DNA of 64,000 nt from Sipunculus nudus (Eukaryota > Annelida > Sipuncula > Golfingiida > Sipunculidae): NCBI GenBank assembly GCA_026874595.1, contig CM049320.1, positions 19,165,214 to 19,229,213 of the forward strand. Direction: 5' to 3'. The notes under the pieces are model-generated. The model saw only the letters and a program-made list of their open reading frames with translations, made no database searches and was not told the origin of the DNA. A program made the position numbers and the translations under genes. This document shows positions 49,668 to 61,263 of the stretch, piece by piece. The stretch's first letter is position 1, and each line of letters opens with the position of its first letter.

Positions 49668-50554
49668 CTGTTGAATTGAGAGAGAGAAAGACAACATATT
49701 AACTTGATAGAGCAAAGGATCGTGACTTAGATAAAATAATACTTAGAAACCAGTTTAAAGTATTACACGTTAATAATAACGACTGAGATAATATAAGCCG
49801 TCTTATATTTGTTCGTTTTTTAGATAAAATATTGAAGCAGTTGTAAAAACATGTTCGTCAAACCTAAATGAAATAAAAGTTATATTTAATTATTTTCTAT
49901 TTATTTTCTATTTTCTATTTACTATTCGTCTTTTTGCTCTGGGTTCTGCAAAAGGTGGAAAGGTTTTAAATAAATATTACTTTCTGAATTAAAAAAAAAT
50001 GAAGAATGAGAAAGACAGCCACATTATATGTGCAAATACTGATTACACTACAACCATAATTTACAACCAGAGACTGTTGTTTGGCTAAGTATATACTCTC
50101 TGACATATTTATATGAGCACCTCACCATACTCTGTGGCCAATTTGAAATTGAGACTATATGCAACGTATCAGCATAGAATGCCTACTACTGCTAAAAATG
50201 CAATGTCAGAAGTTGATCAAGAATCATTTAACCAATGAATCTGTTAACAACCCAACTTATAACGAGGAAATGGACAGTTTTGCTTTAAACAATCGACTTG
50301 GCCAAATTTATGTTATATCAGGTACCTGAAGTGATAGAACTTATCAGTTATTCCCTTTTGCTTTTTTCAATCATTAATCATTCTACCACAAATGATGAAC
50401 TGAGCGACATGAGTGAAGGTCATCAAAATGAAGCGCAAATGAACATAGTAACATTAAATAAATAAAACTAAGAATATTTTTTTGCTTAGTGGGATATTAA
50501 TCATTTGACTGAAAAACAGTATTGGACCTGTGTTTAATATCGTTGATTACTCAC

Positions 50555-50608
50555 CTGCGCTTTCTCTTTGCTGACGTGCTGTTGTTGGGGTTGCCTCCTG
50601 CATGGCTT
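50555..50608 (-). pseudogene. Hinge exon, 54 nt
   Basis: Acceptor ATAACAG, donor GTGAGT, phase 1 both ends, open. It reads AMQEATPTTARQQRESA. The start AMQEA closely matches AMAEA at 31118-31165. Confidence 0.62.
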
Positions 50609-51110
50609 CTGTTATAACAAATGAATACATTTTGCCATGACGGACCATGTACAATTTACTGATCTAACACTGTATTAATGAAGGCAACACAAAATGTAGA
50701 TAATTCAACTTGATTTAAACTTGAGTAGAATAATATTTTATGAAACTCACGTTAATTGTGCGTTTTTCTAATTGCATCAAACGTACATTCTTAATATATG
50801 CGTTTTATAAGTTTACCAACATCAGTTCCAAGGTGACCAAACTAGTCTTCTGGCATTGATCCTATTTACCAGGTTTTTAAACCTAACTCTAATTGCTTTT
50901 CGACTCAATTTTCTTAATAATAATTGGTCATTCTAGGTAAACGACTGGCTTTTGTTCTTATAATTTTCACCCTCTAAATTCAACACACTAATATAAGAAG
51001 CTTCTTGCATCTGCACATCTCGGGTCCGACAGACAGTGCTAGTACCAGAGGCCTCTGACTAAAAGGAAGAGACACTTGTCACTCAGTATATTTATCATAT
51101 GTCAGCTTAC

Positions 51111-51217
51111 CTCTTATCTTGTCTGACACATGGCGGTGATTTTTCTTCTCTAGACATTGACAAATTCATCATCATTGATATAAATTTCCCTGCACGCTGG
51201 TATTTAGTTCGGTAGCT
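51111..51217 (-). pseudogene. CARD exon 2, frameshifted
   Basis: 107 nt against 133 in the intact paralogue. The acceptor (GTACAG) and donor (GTAAGC) are preserved. The first part reads SYRTKYQRAGKFISMMM, matching VHRTNHQLASVFLNMMM. The last part, in another frame, reads ICQCLEKKNHRHVSDKIR, matching ICKCLEDYHHGHVSKIIK. The 26-nt difference falls between them and removes the R-P-L-D-D-W loop and helix start, breaking the frame. Confidence 0.78.
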
Positions 51218-51299
51218 CTGTACATGGGAGTTATAAAATATGTTCACACGGTGGATTGGAGCTTTTATCATCATGTAAATCTAACATAGAGAATCGTAG

Positions 51300-51645
51300 G
51301 TGGCCCACGTCTTTTTTATAGCGAATAAATCTCCTTCAGATCAGTGGACTGAGCAATTAGGGCTGAAGGACTCAATGTTCGACTATGTTCCTTTTAGGTA
51401 TGACATGAGCACAGTGTTTTTTTTTTTTTATAAAACTTTACTTTGTTATAAAGTCATTGAGAATAAAATGTTTATACTGGATCATGGTTATGGCAAATGG
51501 GAAGGAAATGTTTATTTTCGACGAAAAGCTATATGTTAATGAAAAAAATATAACCTATTGGACTTTGTTTATCCCCTTGGCTTACGATGGCATTTATTCA
51601 TATACATGGCATGAGGTATGTAATCATATGCAATTTATGTTTTAG
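51300..51645 (+). pseudogene. Possible FLYWCH-like zinc-finger remnant
   Basis: Two overlapping frames. The second contains GKEMFIFDEKLYVNEKNITY followed by W, resembling the FLYWCH core (G.....DGY.Y......TYWRC). The later Cys/His pattern (WHEVCNH) is only loosely right and the frame is interrupted. FLYWCH domains are often linked to Mutator-type transposases. Could well be chance. Confidence 0.25.
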
Positions 51646-52377
51646 CATTATCATTGATCATGGAGCTCATTTATCAATAATGTTTTGTTTAGTTTGTATT
51701 TATTTTTATTGTTTAAGCCAAAGTTTCCTATTGACTATCTCCGCTATGATTTAATAAGTAGCTATGTCAACACCCTATAATGGTAACAATTATCAAAATC
51801 ATGCTAAGATAAACATTAGTTATACCTCATTTGGATGTAATGCTGAATCACAGTGATTCAATCTACCAACGGTGATTATATGGTTTCTGCCATCCATGTA
51901 ATTTCTAATTTAAAATATCCCTTTTTCCCTTTTGCATTTAAAATGGTATATTTTCACCATTACTGGTTATGACTAGTATTTAGCACAACAGCTACTAAAA
52001 ACGTTATAAACAGTGTTTTGTTTACATTTTTTAAATATCGAAAATGATAATCAACAGATATCAAATAGAAAATACCTCTCAAAACCTGAAGCTCTATATT
52101 TACAACCTGCACTAATTATGGTAGAATCAACATTGGAACCCCCTATTGTTAGATACAACAGACCTTGCTTGCTGTTTTCCATGTGTATTTCAACAATTCT
52201 AAAACTGCCTTTATAATACTTAATTAATGTAAATTAATTCTGCTGTATTGTAAAATTTAAAGCTAAGCATATATGTCCCATATCACTCTGTTCATCTGTT
52301 AACATATAACATATCCGCGGACAGGACTAGGGGGTCTGTTAGTAGTCATGAGTTCTGTAGGCGGTTGTGCTACTTAC

Positions 52378-52505
52378 ATCCAGTACCTCGAGTTGTGGAT
52401 AATCTATCACAAGCTCCGACACAAGAGCATCCAAGATATAGACTTCTGACTATATCTTCATGTCTCTGCTGTATTCAGTCCTCAAAAATACGCCTGTCCA
52501 TGTTC
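52378..52505 (-). pseudogene. CARD exon 1, with stop codon and deletion
   Basis: Acceptor CACTACAG, then GAAC-ATG (52499-52501), the same layout as the intact copy. It reads MDRRIFED, stop (TGA), IQQRHEDIVRS. After a 17-nt deficit the frame changes to ILDALVSELVIDYPQLEVLD, followed by a strong donor GTAAGT. The stop aligns with the Cys of RRCIEKKR in the intact paralogue, so TGC to TGA is the likely change. Confidence 0.78.
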
Positions 52506-52689
52506 CTGTAGTGATAATTGAAATATATATTTTCTTTGAGGACATTTTATGTATCGCACGATTTAAATTTCAAACTTGAAATGACGTGTAAAATGACATC
52601 TATTTAAACAACAACACAAGGATTAACCATATAACGTATTTGAAACAAAAACTTTTTAACACATAGTGCAGTTTATAGTTAGGGTGGGG

Positions 52690-53380
52690 GGGGGGGGGCT
52701 TTTTAGACATGCATCAAGTACTCGGGTTTCCAAGGAACTGAGTGTTAGCAACAGACAGGTGTGGAGGGTATTTGCTCTGCTGATGGGGATCAATCAGATG
52801 ACCAGGGTGGGCAGTAGTAGGGGAGGGGGGTTGTAAACAGACATGTAGCCTAAGGGCAATGATTGGGCATACTATTGCCGATAACGAGACAAGCAGAGAG
52901 ACAGTTCTGTGGCTTAAAAATAATCTTTCATGTTTAGCTGTCATAGATCTGTAGGCTGACAGATGAGATAAAACAGATATAGGCTTCCTTTAAAGAGACA
53001 TTAGTTCTAGAGGCAGAGGTGGGGGTTTCATAATTAGATATGGGTTCAGTGCAAGGAGGGTAGGTCTGTAAACATACATTATATCTGTGAACATGAGCCA
53101 GTGACGCATATGGTCTGAGAATGTGAATGGAGGTACAGCAAAGGTGGCTTGTTGGCTGCAGTATGATGGGCTCTGTAAAGAGACACGGGATCTGTGTACA
53201 CTTGTAAACGGCACAAAAATATATATTATGTTGGCAGTAGTTAAGGGTTTGCAAAGAGGCATGCCTGTGGGCACTAGTAAAGATTTTATAAAGAGCCATG
53301 GTGTTTGTGAACAAAAGTTGGGGCCATCATTTGACAAACAGCAATTCATGACAGCCTGACGGAGAAATATACTTTGGGAC
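52690..53380 (+). repeat. Degenerate short tandem repeat
   Basis: Recurring phrases of the form CTGTAAAGAGACACGGGATC, TTGCAAAGAGGCATGCCTGT, ATAAAGAGCCATGGTGTTTG and CTGTAAACATACATTATATC, at spacings near 38 or 76 bp. The scarcity of stops in two minus-strand frames (126 and 130 residues) is explained by this repetition. A G10 run is at 52689-52698. Confidence 0.45.
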
Positions 53381-53399
53381 AAAATTATGTAGGCATCCT

Positions 53400-55616
53400 A
53401 CTTCATACTCTTCACTGGACTACTATAAGTGTCCCTCTGTACCATTTGCCGGCATATAGGATGTTTAAGTGACCTAGTAGCCTTTTCATCAGTAAATAAA
53501 ATTTGATCATGGGAATGATCCAATAAAGATGATATGTGTCATTGAGAACATGACACAGCTGGTAGAGTAACATAGGGGACAAGGTGACTGCTGCTTATTG
53601 CACAAGCCAGTGACAGCTGAAAAGGCAATCACGAACGATGTTGCAAACTGGAGAGACACCAGACTGTCAAGAATAATGTCCATTGACTTGATAAATATAG
53701 GATTAAGACCTAATTGATCAATATTAGATACTGTTTTTCAGATGGACTTGTTCATGTTAGATCATATTTTTTACATAGTGTTTAAACAAAGGTGCAAAAA
53801 CCCTGATGCTCACATGAAGTTAATTAACCTAAATTAACGCTGTAAATCACTTAATCCAAAATAATACCAACCCTGTTGCAAATCGGCTTTTTAGTTTTAT
53901 TTCAAATATTTTTAGATCGACCTTAACCTGTGTTTAATATCTAGAAGCAAGATATTACCAAAAGAATAATCAGAAAAAATGTACATTTCTGTGTGCTATT
54001 TTGTGTTTGTTTAACCGTCTTCCAAGCGATGAAATCGCCTTCAGCTGAGACCTTAATTAACAATCAACAATAAAAAGATTTATAAATGCGCATTAATTTT
54101 GTTTATCTATCACCTTGTATGACTGTATGATTCCAATAACAATGGCAATTGAAGTATTATACTCGCAGACGAATAGCCTCTTTCATTTTGCAAATAAAAT
54201 ACAGTAGATGCACTCCGTGGAAAATACACGCTTTTATATGATGAATAATTTTGTAATGATTTGTTAATTAATAATTGGACGTCTTTGATGTGATAACAAA
54301 CACATATATGCCATTAAAGGCTCTTGCACGCAAAAATGCAACTAAAAGCTGCAACTAAAAGTGGAAAGGCAGACCCAGGCAAATAGACTCCTACAGTATT
54401 AAATGCTTGTCCAGAGCTTATTGACTGTCATCAGGTTGACAGGACACTGATGATACTTCCAGATAAACGGCATGGTTACATTTTTCGGTGCAAGTCCGTG
54501 GCAAAGAAATAACTTCAACCTTGTTTCTTTGCTTTGTTTTAAGTAAAAATAACGCAGAACGGTTTTTCCGAATTTTCCCAGAAAATTTGCGGAAGGTTAG
54601 AGCAAGACTGTATGACCAATATATGTAAATATTGGAGGTAATCAGAATCAGCTAAAACATTTTCTCTTATATTCCTTTTTGACAAAAATGTTTGTTCCAA
54701 TGTAGAAGTCGCCCATTCGTATGCATTTAGCTTCCACCAGGTGAAAACGGGTAACTGAAGCGTAAGTGTTTACATTAAAGCGTACGTTTGAACACCTGAC
54801 TAATGAGGAAATTCTGGGGGAGATTTTAGGCTCTGACTGCAAAATCTAGTTTGTTAATAGAATCCATATCCGTTTAAAGATATTCTGTTATTATACATTC
54901 ATGTTTCAAAGTCTTTGGAGATTGCTGATCCTTAAGAAATATGTGTGCACCCCCCCCCCCCCCTTTGGACCTTTTTTTTCCAAACAAACTTTAAATTGGA
55001 TAAACTATTGAAATTATGGTTATAATGGAAATTTATGAATGAATAGAAATCAACATACCTGTAAACCCATAAAAAGTCAAACGGGAGTCTTGAAACAAGT
55101 CATAGTGTTAACCGAAATGAAAAACCCTTGCTTTGAAAGCGGAGTCATGTGGTCTTTGCTTTGAATTAAAAGCTTTACTTCCTGTTGAGGGACTATTGGA
55201 ATTAATTGGGATTAGAGTAGATCTATGACCGCGAATTGCACAAAACGCTCTGTGTCAAGTGAGCTCTGAGTGCAGAAAAAACCCAAAGGCACATCCAGAA
55301 AAAAAAAGTGACAGACGTGGAGGACATTAAAGTAAAAAAGAAATAGGAGCACCTATTGGGGGAATATCAAAATTATTAATTTTGCAGCTTAATAGGGCAT
55401 AATCCCGCAAACTAAAACACACTTGTTCTAGAAGAGCGCACCACCGATACGTGTGCCAAATCAGAACAAAAGCAGGTAAACCTTTGTCTAGAAAGAAAAC
55501 AACGGCGTATTAATTGTATATATTGCGGAGTTCTCTACACACAAAGAATATTTAACAAGATTCTCATCTGTTCCGTTAATTGCATTTCGACACACTCTGA
55601 CAAAGGTCCCTACAAG
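53400..55616. other. Intergenic, nothing recognised
   Basis: AT-rich DNA between the CARD-peptidase pseudogene and the cysteine-rich gene. A C12-13 run is at 54950. The short minus-strand frame at 54648-54842 has no recognisable features. The 5' untranslated exon of the pseudogene may once have lain here. Confidence 0.4.
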
Positions 55617-55653
55617 ATGCTTACTCTTTTTTTTGTTTTGTTGCAAGTCTCAG
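55617..55653 (+). CDS. Signal-peptide exon
   Basis: ATG in context ACAAGATG, then twelve codons MLTLFFVLLQVS and one extra base before the donor GTATGT (phase 1). A short hydrophobic leader on a phase-1 exon is typical of secreted metazoan proteins. Confidence 0.55.
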
Positions 55654-57666
55654 GTATGTTTCTCTATAGACCGAAGAGCAGACTATTCACAACATTCATA
55701 TTCCGTACATGTATAAACCTATTTGGACACAGAACAGCAATTAGTGGGTTAAAACTACTGAAGCGAAATTTAAGATCTACACAAGCGTTGAGTGGGGGGC
55801 ATTCATATATAAATGACTGCGATACCGGCCCGGGACTGCGAGGGTTTATCCGATGAGGAAACTGAATTTCTCCAAATTAATGGCACCATATAGGACTGAT
55901 TCCTCCCATTAAGAATTCGCACACGTAGGTACAGTATGATTGATCTTAAAGGCCCCTCATGTTAATTATAGATATAGCATATCATAAATATGTGGTAATT
56001 GCTCAAATTAGATAAGTAAAATTGCAATTATCAAGAATATACAACAGATAAAGTGTAGTCGGCAAGAGTGAAATCTGTCACCGGTGAATCTAAGTGGCGG
56101 GTATATACTTTTGACTCAGGGTTGGAACAAAATTAATATTACTGAAGCAGGAGCCATATAACAGTACCGTAAATTATATAAACATTAATTATAAGGAAAG
56201 TCTCACAAGATACCAGGTCTCACCAGGGAAATATACACATTAGTGAAATAATAAATGAAAACACCAGGGCACCAAAACACAAAACTAAAAAAACAGTCCT
56301 ACGGCATCCGGATTGACATGGTCTATCATATTTATGTCTAAATAACAGTGAGGCGACAGACTACTGGCACGTCAAGTCGGCAAGTAGTCCCCGTGACCAC
56401 AAGTTAGACAGCTGCTGTCGGCCATACGTTGTATATTTGGAATTTAAATAGTATAAAATATAAAAAAGTAAAACATACTATATATATAAAATGAAGATAT
56501 GAATGGATTGACGACATATAATCTTCCTCAATATGCAAATCATAGTGGGGCGGGATCTTTCGTCTGCGTCAGCGCGTATCCAAATATATTTTCAGGGACA
56601 ACCAGTCAAAATGGATGGAAAAAAATATGTTTTCTTTAGGGATTAAATTAATACGTTATATTATTATTCCACTGATAATGTTTGATTAACACCTGAAAGA
56701 TTCATTTAATATTGATTAAATACATTGTTCACAGAATCACTGGTTGACCTGGCCTGGACTTGGTTGAGAAGCTCGGTAAGTAAAATGCTAATAATGACTA
56801 AATAATATATTGAGCTTCCTAAAAGTATATACATGTGAGATTAACCTATTTAAGGTCTTAATAACAGGCCCCATCCTTCGGGGTATTTTTTCAGACGCTG
56901 AATCTTTCATCAAATCAATACATCTGTTTTGGGCTGTGTGTTTGACGACCTTTTTTGTCGGTTTCCTAAGGAAATCACATTAGGTACCCGATACTGCTGG
57001 AGGTGACAAAAGGTTAATTATTGAATAGGAATTACTTTACATTCTTGATAGATTATGTAAACATTAATTTGAACTGTTGTAAGACCATAGAGTTTCGGGA
57101 CCGGTTTTTGAAGTAGATGCACCTCGCATTTAAGCGTCCTCGATGTGTCCTGCACAAGCCTGGTTATTGTATTTCCCTGTTTCACCTGCAAATGGTCTCT
57201 CTCCAGCATTCGAATTTTTCAGAGGGAGATGGTAAAAAATAGATGACCTGTAGAAGGTTCATGTCCAGACTGAGGACCGCGCTGAATTTGTTTTGATCAG
57301 ACGCGAATAAATACTAGGGGCACAGCTTCCGTAGGGGTGGAGCAACTCTTGCAGTCAAATGCAATTTCAAGGTTGATGTAATTAAGGTATATTGAAATTG
57401 ACGCAGTAATGCGTATGAAAAATATATAGGACCTGACTTGTCAGAGAAAATCAATGTCGCCCAAGTCTCAGGTAAACGTATACAATAATCTACTAGGTAG
57501 GTTAGGGTGTTTTCTGGGAGTTACACATAATTGTTTCATGTCAGTTGCACGCGTCATCGTAATATATGCACCTTGGCGGTCACATATTTTATTATTATCG
57601 CGGATCATATATATTTTAATAACGCGACTACCAGTAATGAAATTAATTGCGTTTTGTATTCTGTGC

Positions 57667-57716
<50 letters not shown>

Positions 57717-58852
57717 CTATCAAGTATTCTGAAGTTATATTAACTTAAGAACTATACTCATTGTAGACCTGCTAACTGATTCTTTAAAACCTACTTCTTT
57801 TCTCGCAATTTATGCGATTGCTTTAAATGAACGAGCAATTGCATTCATCTGTTTTCAACACAAGAGAAGCATGTGAGTCAAACGCAATCAGAGTTGGAAT
57901 TACGTGGTTGTGCTCTATTTTTCCTGAATGATACACCACTATGTCTATGTATTATCCGTTCAAACAAAAAATAAAATCTCCGCGGAAAATGTTCACCTTT
58001 TTCCTGACGTGGCTGAAAGATACCCACGGTTCACGTGATAAATTACCACCAAGAACCCTACATTCACCATGGTACCATTTGAATCCAAGTACTTATCATT
58101 GGTATATAGAGCTTACGGCTAAACCTTGAGGAAACTATCCCATTGCGGTCATATCAAACCGGAAAAAATATCAGCACATGGACATTAACCGCATGGGAGC
58201 GACTTGTTTGACAAAGATTTCCCTTTGTAAATATCCCTGCATTCTAGCCGCCTTAACTTGTGACAGCCAGTTCGGTGTGACCTCTGATGGATGAGAGAGC
58301 CGATACATGAATTTAAACAGTGTTTACTTTTAATTATGAAGTGTAATAACTTTAAAAAGTAATTGAAAAAAGTATCAGATAATTAATGTTCTTGTAAAGA
58401 ATTCAGACCGGTTCTAAATAACAAATAGCGTCAATAGTTGCTTCAAGGTAGTAATATATTATTAAATTCCTGGGTGGGCAAATAAAAGTATGGGCATATT
58501 ATCAAACTTAAAAATATTTTCAAACGTCCTTATATAAGAGGTTCATAAAGTATAGACGAGAAAATATGCCGTATAAACTAGTTGTATCACTGTATTTGTC
58601 ATTATTGGTCTCGACACACTTATTGATGAAACAGCCAAATTTATTATATATTTGGTGTTTGATCAAGCTTCTACAGTTTTTGATGGCATACACGGTGCTT
58701 AGACTTTGGTGTATTGTAAAATTAACATGCAGAAAATTGCTCTTGAGATCTTTTAACTCAACTCAGCCCGACTGATTAGCTTCCTCAAACTCTCTACAGT
58801 TCTCACCAGTATTTGTCCCTGCATTCTAATTAGAAACATTAATACAAAACCG

Positions 58853-58904
<52 letters not shown>

Positions 58905-60912
58905 CACATAAATACACATAAAATCGGTTCACAGAATTAGCATGGCTATTCATCTCTCTCTCTTTATATAAGAGTGTGTGTGTGAAACCAGTACAGTGCC
59001 CTCTCCGAAATTTATGGTTTTAATGTTTTCTCAAAATCCAGACGCTGAATATCTGTTTTTGAAAATTAAATAAATGTTCAAACATGATAAACAGGTCTTA
59101 TCACGCTTCAGGTTGAGGTAATCATTTTCAGTCATGTATTTTGAAAAGGGATTCAACTGTTTTGATCAGGTGAGTTGAGCACGGTCGTAAAGTGTAATCC
59201 CGGCTTCATGTGACTAAAAGCTTCAAGTAAAAACTGTAAAGAAACCATTATGACATGTTTGTCTTTGATCATTCGTTAGATGTGCAGGCCACTGTATGTA
59301 CTGAAAACAAGCTGCTCTGACAATATGTTTATATGCGGTATTGGTCAAGATTATCATTTAGGGCAGCCCTCAGGTTAAACGATATTAAGAGTACATCGCA
59401 GGTCTGTATACAGCGTGCTGTGCATGTATGATAGATCTTTTATTAAATTGTTTGTTCTGTCACACCTATAAAAGGGATCAATTAGTAAATCTATAAATTC
59501 ATTTTTCCACAGGAGCAAGAAACGACACGTCCATGTATCATCTGTTAATAAATTAAACAATTAGTTGTCTATTCTCACAAATGCCATATGACCAATAATT
59601 GAGTCTAAAGAGTCATTTTCCATTAAAATGATAGGGAACATCAATTGGCTACACTAAAGTTAAACCATATTCATGTCGGCCGAATACCATGTTCGGAATC
59701 TCACTGATTGGATATTTCTAAATTATTTTTGAAGATTCAGAATTCTTAAAAAATGGGCATGAACTTTATTACGGCAAGTCATGTCTTTTTCATTTCTCCC
59801 GGTTTTGCTTTGACATAAACTAAAATGACTAAAGAATTTAAACTAAATCCAAATTGAAATATTTAAATTTTCATTGAATAGCCCATATGCGTACTTCATA
59901 AACCTGTTTTCCTTTTGTTTCAGTTTACCATGCTGAACATTTATTCGGACGGGTTGACAGAAATGAAATGTTTCCGTGTTTGGCGTGGTATACTATTGAA
60001 ACGGACCGCATACACATTGGAAGGAAAGGAAACATTGACAATAGGTTACTTGTACTGCTGATATTAGTCCAATTTTGTTCAAAATGGTTTTACTTATAAA
60101 TGTTATATTCTTGTAAATACCGTCTTGTACCTTCTTTTGTAGGGTGTAGACGTTAGCATACTAAGAATGTTGATCCAATTATTAATTTTCCTTTCTGCAC
60201 TTCCTGAGAAAAGTATGTAGTATTTACACAATAAGTGTACATTTATAATATTAATGTACTATTTACATAAATCTTAACAGGGCATATTTATTATATACAT
60301 AACAAAATATCTTTCAAAGTAGATAATTGAAATATTCGTATAAATCGGTTAACGACTTCAAATTGTATATATGTGTATTTGCATTCAAGGTGGAAAAAAA
60401 CATTACGTTATAAGCCTATCCTGAATAAGCATTTATTTCTTCTCATAATCTTAAGCATATATGGTTTTAATGCGTATATAACAAAGCAGGTGTAACTTCT
60501 TTTTTGCCTTATTCTAGCCAATGCAAGCGAAACATGCAGTCTGTCATATAATTCCAATGACGTGGAACTCAAACGCATAAACCGTAAACAGTTGTCGAAC
60601 AAACACTGTGGAGATAAATGCAAAACACAAAGGAACCCAACCTGTAAAAAAACGAGAAATTATGGTGACGTATGCGTCCGTTCGTCGACAAAACCGTTAG
60701 GAGAAATAGCAACCTGCGGTTCTCCAAACATGGCTTGGAGAATTCACTCATTATTGCAAATTAATATGATATTTACATTTTACTTTTTGGCAGTGATACC
60801 TCCGCCAATTCTAAAATATAAGAGACAATTATCTAAATTATGTAAAACAGAATTCAGATGTGATATTGATAAATACTCCAAAGTAATAACCAAGGGATAC
60901 TGTCAAGCCTAG
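55617..60912 (+). CDS. Putative secreted cysteine-rich protein, four exons
   Basis: Exons 55617-55653, 56735-56775, 59924-60044 and 60518-60912 chain in phases 1, 0, 1 with GT-AG sites and give 197 codons plus stop. The N-terminus MLTLFFVLLQVSG is a signal peptide, in an exon of its own with donor GTATGT. Exon 3 encodes FTMLNIYSDGLTEMKCF and further residues. Exon 4 has an NAS sequon and eight or more Cys (for example HCGDKC, GDVCV, GYCQA). The 75-nt stretch 60719-60793 (GT...TTTTTGGCAG) may be a retained or alternative intron, since its removal keeps the frame and joins ATC to VIPPP. I do not recognise the family. A poly(A) signal AATAAA is at 61258. The gene model is inferred from splice signals and phase only. 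Confidence 0.5.
56735..56775 (+). CDS. Small second exon
   Basis: Acceptor TTCACAG, donor GTAAGT, phase 1 in and 0 out. With the preceding base it reads ESLVDLAWTWLRSS. Splice sites are strong; coding status rests on phase fit. Confidence 0.45.
57669..57715. repeat. (TA)n microsatellite
   Basis: About 23 TA units within the third intron of the cysteine-rich gene model. Confidence 0.95.
58000..58310 (+). repeat. Diverged duplicated segment, copy 1
   Basis: CTAAACCTTGAGGAAACTAT, CATATCAAACCGGAAAAA, ATATCCCTGCATTCTAGCCG and CAGTTCGGTGTGACCTCTGA align in order with 62010-62310. Neither copy is clearly coding; short unrelated open frames cover parts of each. Confidence 0.5.
58856..58901. repeat. 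(TA)n microsatellite
   Basis: About 22 TA units. Nearby AGCATGGCTATTC plus TCTCTCTC at 58940-58962 also accompanies the TA run at 48.9 kb (48999-49018). Confidence 0.95.
59924..60044 (+). CDS. Third exon
   Basis: Acceptor TTTGTTTCAG, donor GTTACT (weak), phase 0 in and 1 out. It begins FTMLNIYSDGLTEMKCF and ends KETLTI. A different frame (YHAEHLFGRV...) is also open, so the phase depends on the exon at 56735 being used. Confidence 0.45.
60518..60912 (+). CDS. Terminal cysteine-rich exon
   Basis: Acceptor TTATTCTAG. Opens NASETCSLSYNSNDVELK and closes SKVITKGYCQA-stop. Cys are spaced in pairs (HCGDKC, TCKK, VCV, LCK, FRC, GYC), suggesting disulfides in an extracellular protein. The hydrophobic segment MIFTFYFLAVI falls in the possible 75-nt intron. 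Confidence 0.58.
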
Positions 60913-61257
60913 TAGTGATTTATTTTTTTTGGCGTATTCCCTTTGATTAGAGTCTTAATGTGCTATTAATTATTTTAATTATTTTAATTTTAATTATTTT
61001 AATTATAAATACCTAAGTCGATCACAACTGAATCAATCATTGCATTAGATTACAACAGCTGACATACAGTCTGAATACATTAGTTGTGCCCTTAATTTAT
61101 TTTTTCAGGTTCACCATAGGAATCTTGATGACTTTTCCGATCATTTCAACATATCATGACTTTTTTGTATTATAAATCTGTATGCATCGTTCACCGACTA
61201 CTTGCAGTAACCATTTATCTCTTTCCACTTTCAGATTGTATTTATCTCGGAAAAGTA

Positions 61258-61263
61258 AATAAA
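61258..61263 (+). terminator. Candidate poly(A) signal
   Basis: AATAAA 346 bases after the stop codon of the cysteine-rich gene, in AT-rich DNA. Chance occurrence is quite possible. Confidence 0.35.

Larger units (their letters stand above)
42561..52505 (-). pseudogene. Decayed CARD - hinge - trypsin-like peptidase gene
   Basis: Exons in order: 52378-52505 and 51111-51217 (CARD), then 50555-50608, 49581-49667, 45798-45851 and 43881-43934 (hinge, each phase 1 to 1), then 42561-43382 (peptidase, phase 1 entry). Splice sites are still good and phases would chain correctly. Compared with the intact caspase paralogue, CARD exon 1 lacks 17 nt and has a TGA, and CARD exon 2 lacks 26 nt. The peptidase exon has TAA at 42904-42906, TGA at 42838-42840 and one surplus base in the A6 run at 42747-42752. 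Five independent lesions make a sequencing explanation unlikely overall. That these exons formed one transcript is inferred from order, strand, phase and paralogy. Alternative: a dead CARD gene beside a separately transcribed dead peptidase gene. Confidence 0.72.

Noticed and set aside
52934-53382. Overlapping 126- and 130-codon minus-strand frames
   Set aside because: They lie over a degenerate short tandem repeat. Two frames are open at once, composition is odd, and there is no domain or splice context.
54648-54842. 64-codon minus-strand frame
   Set aside because: No similarity, no splice signals that connect it to neighbours, and a length expected by chance.
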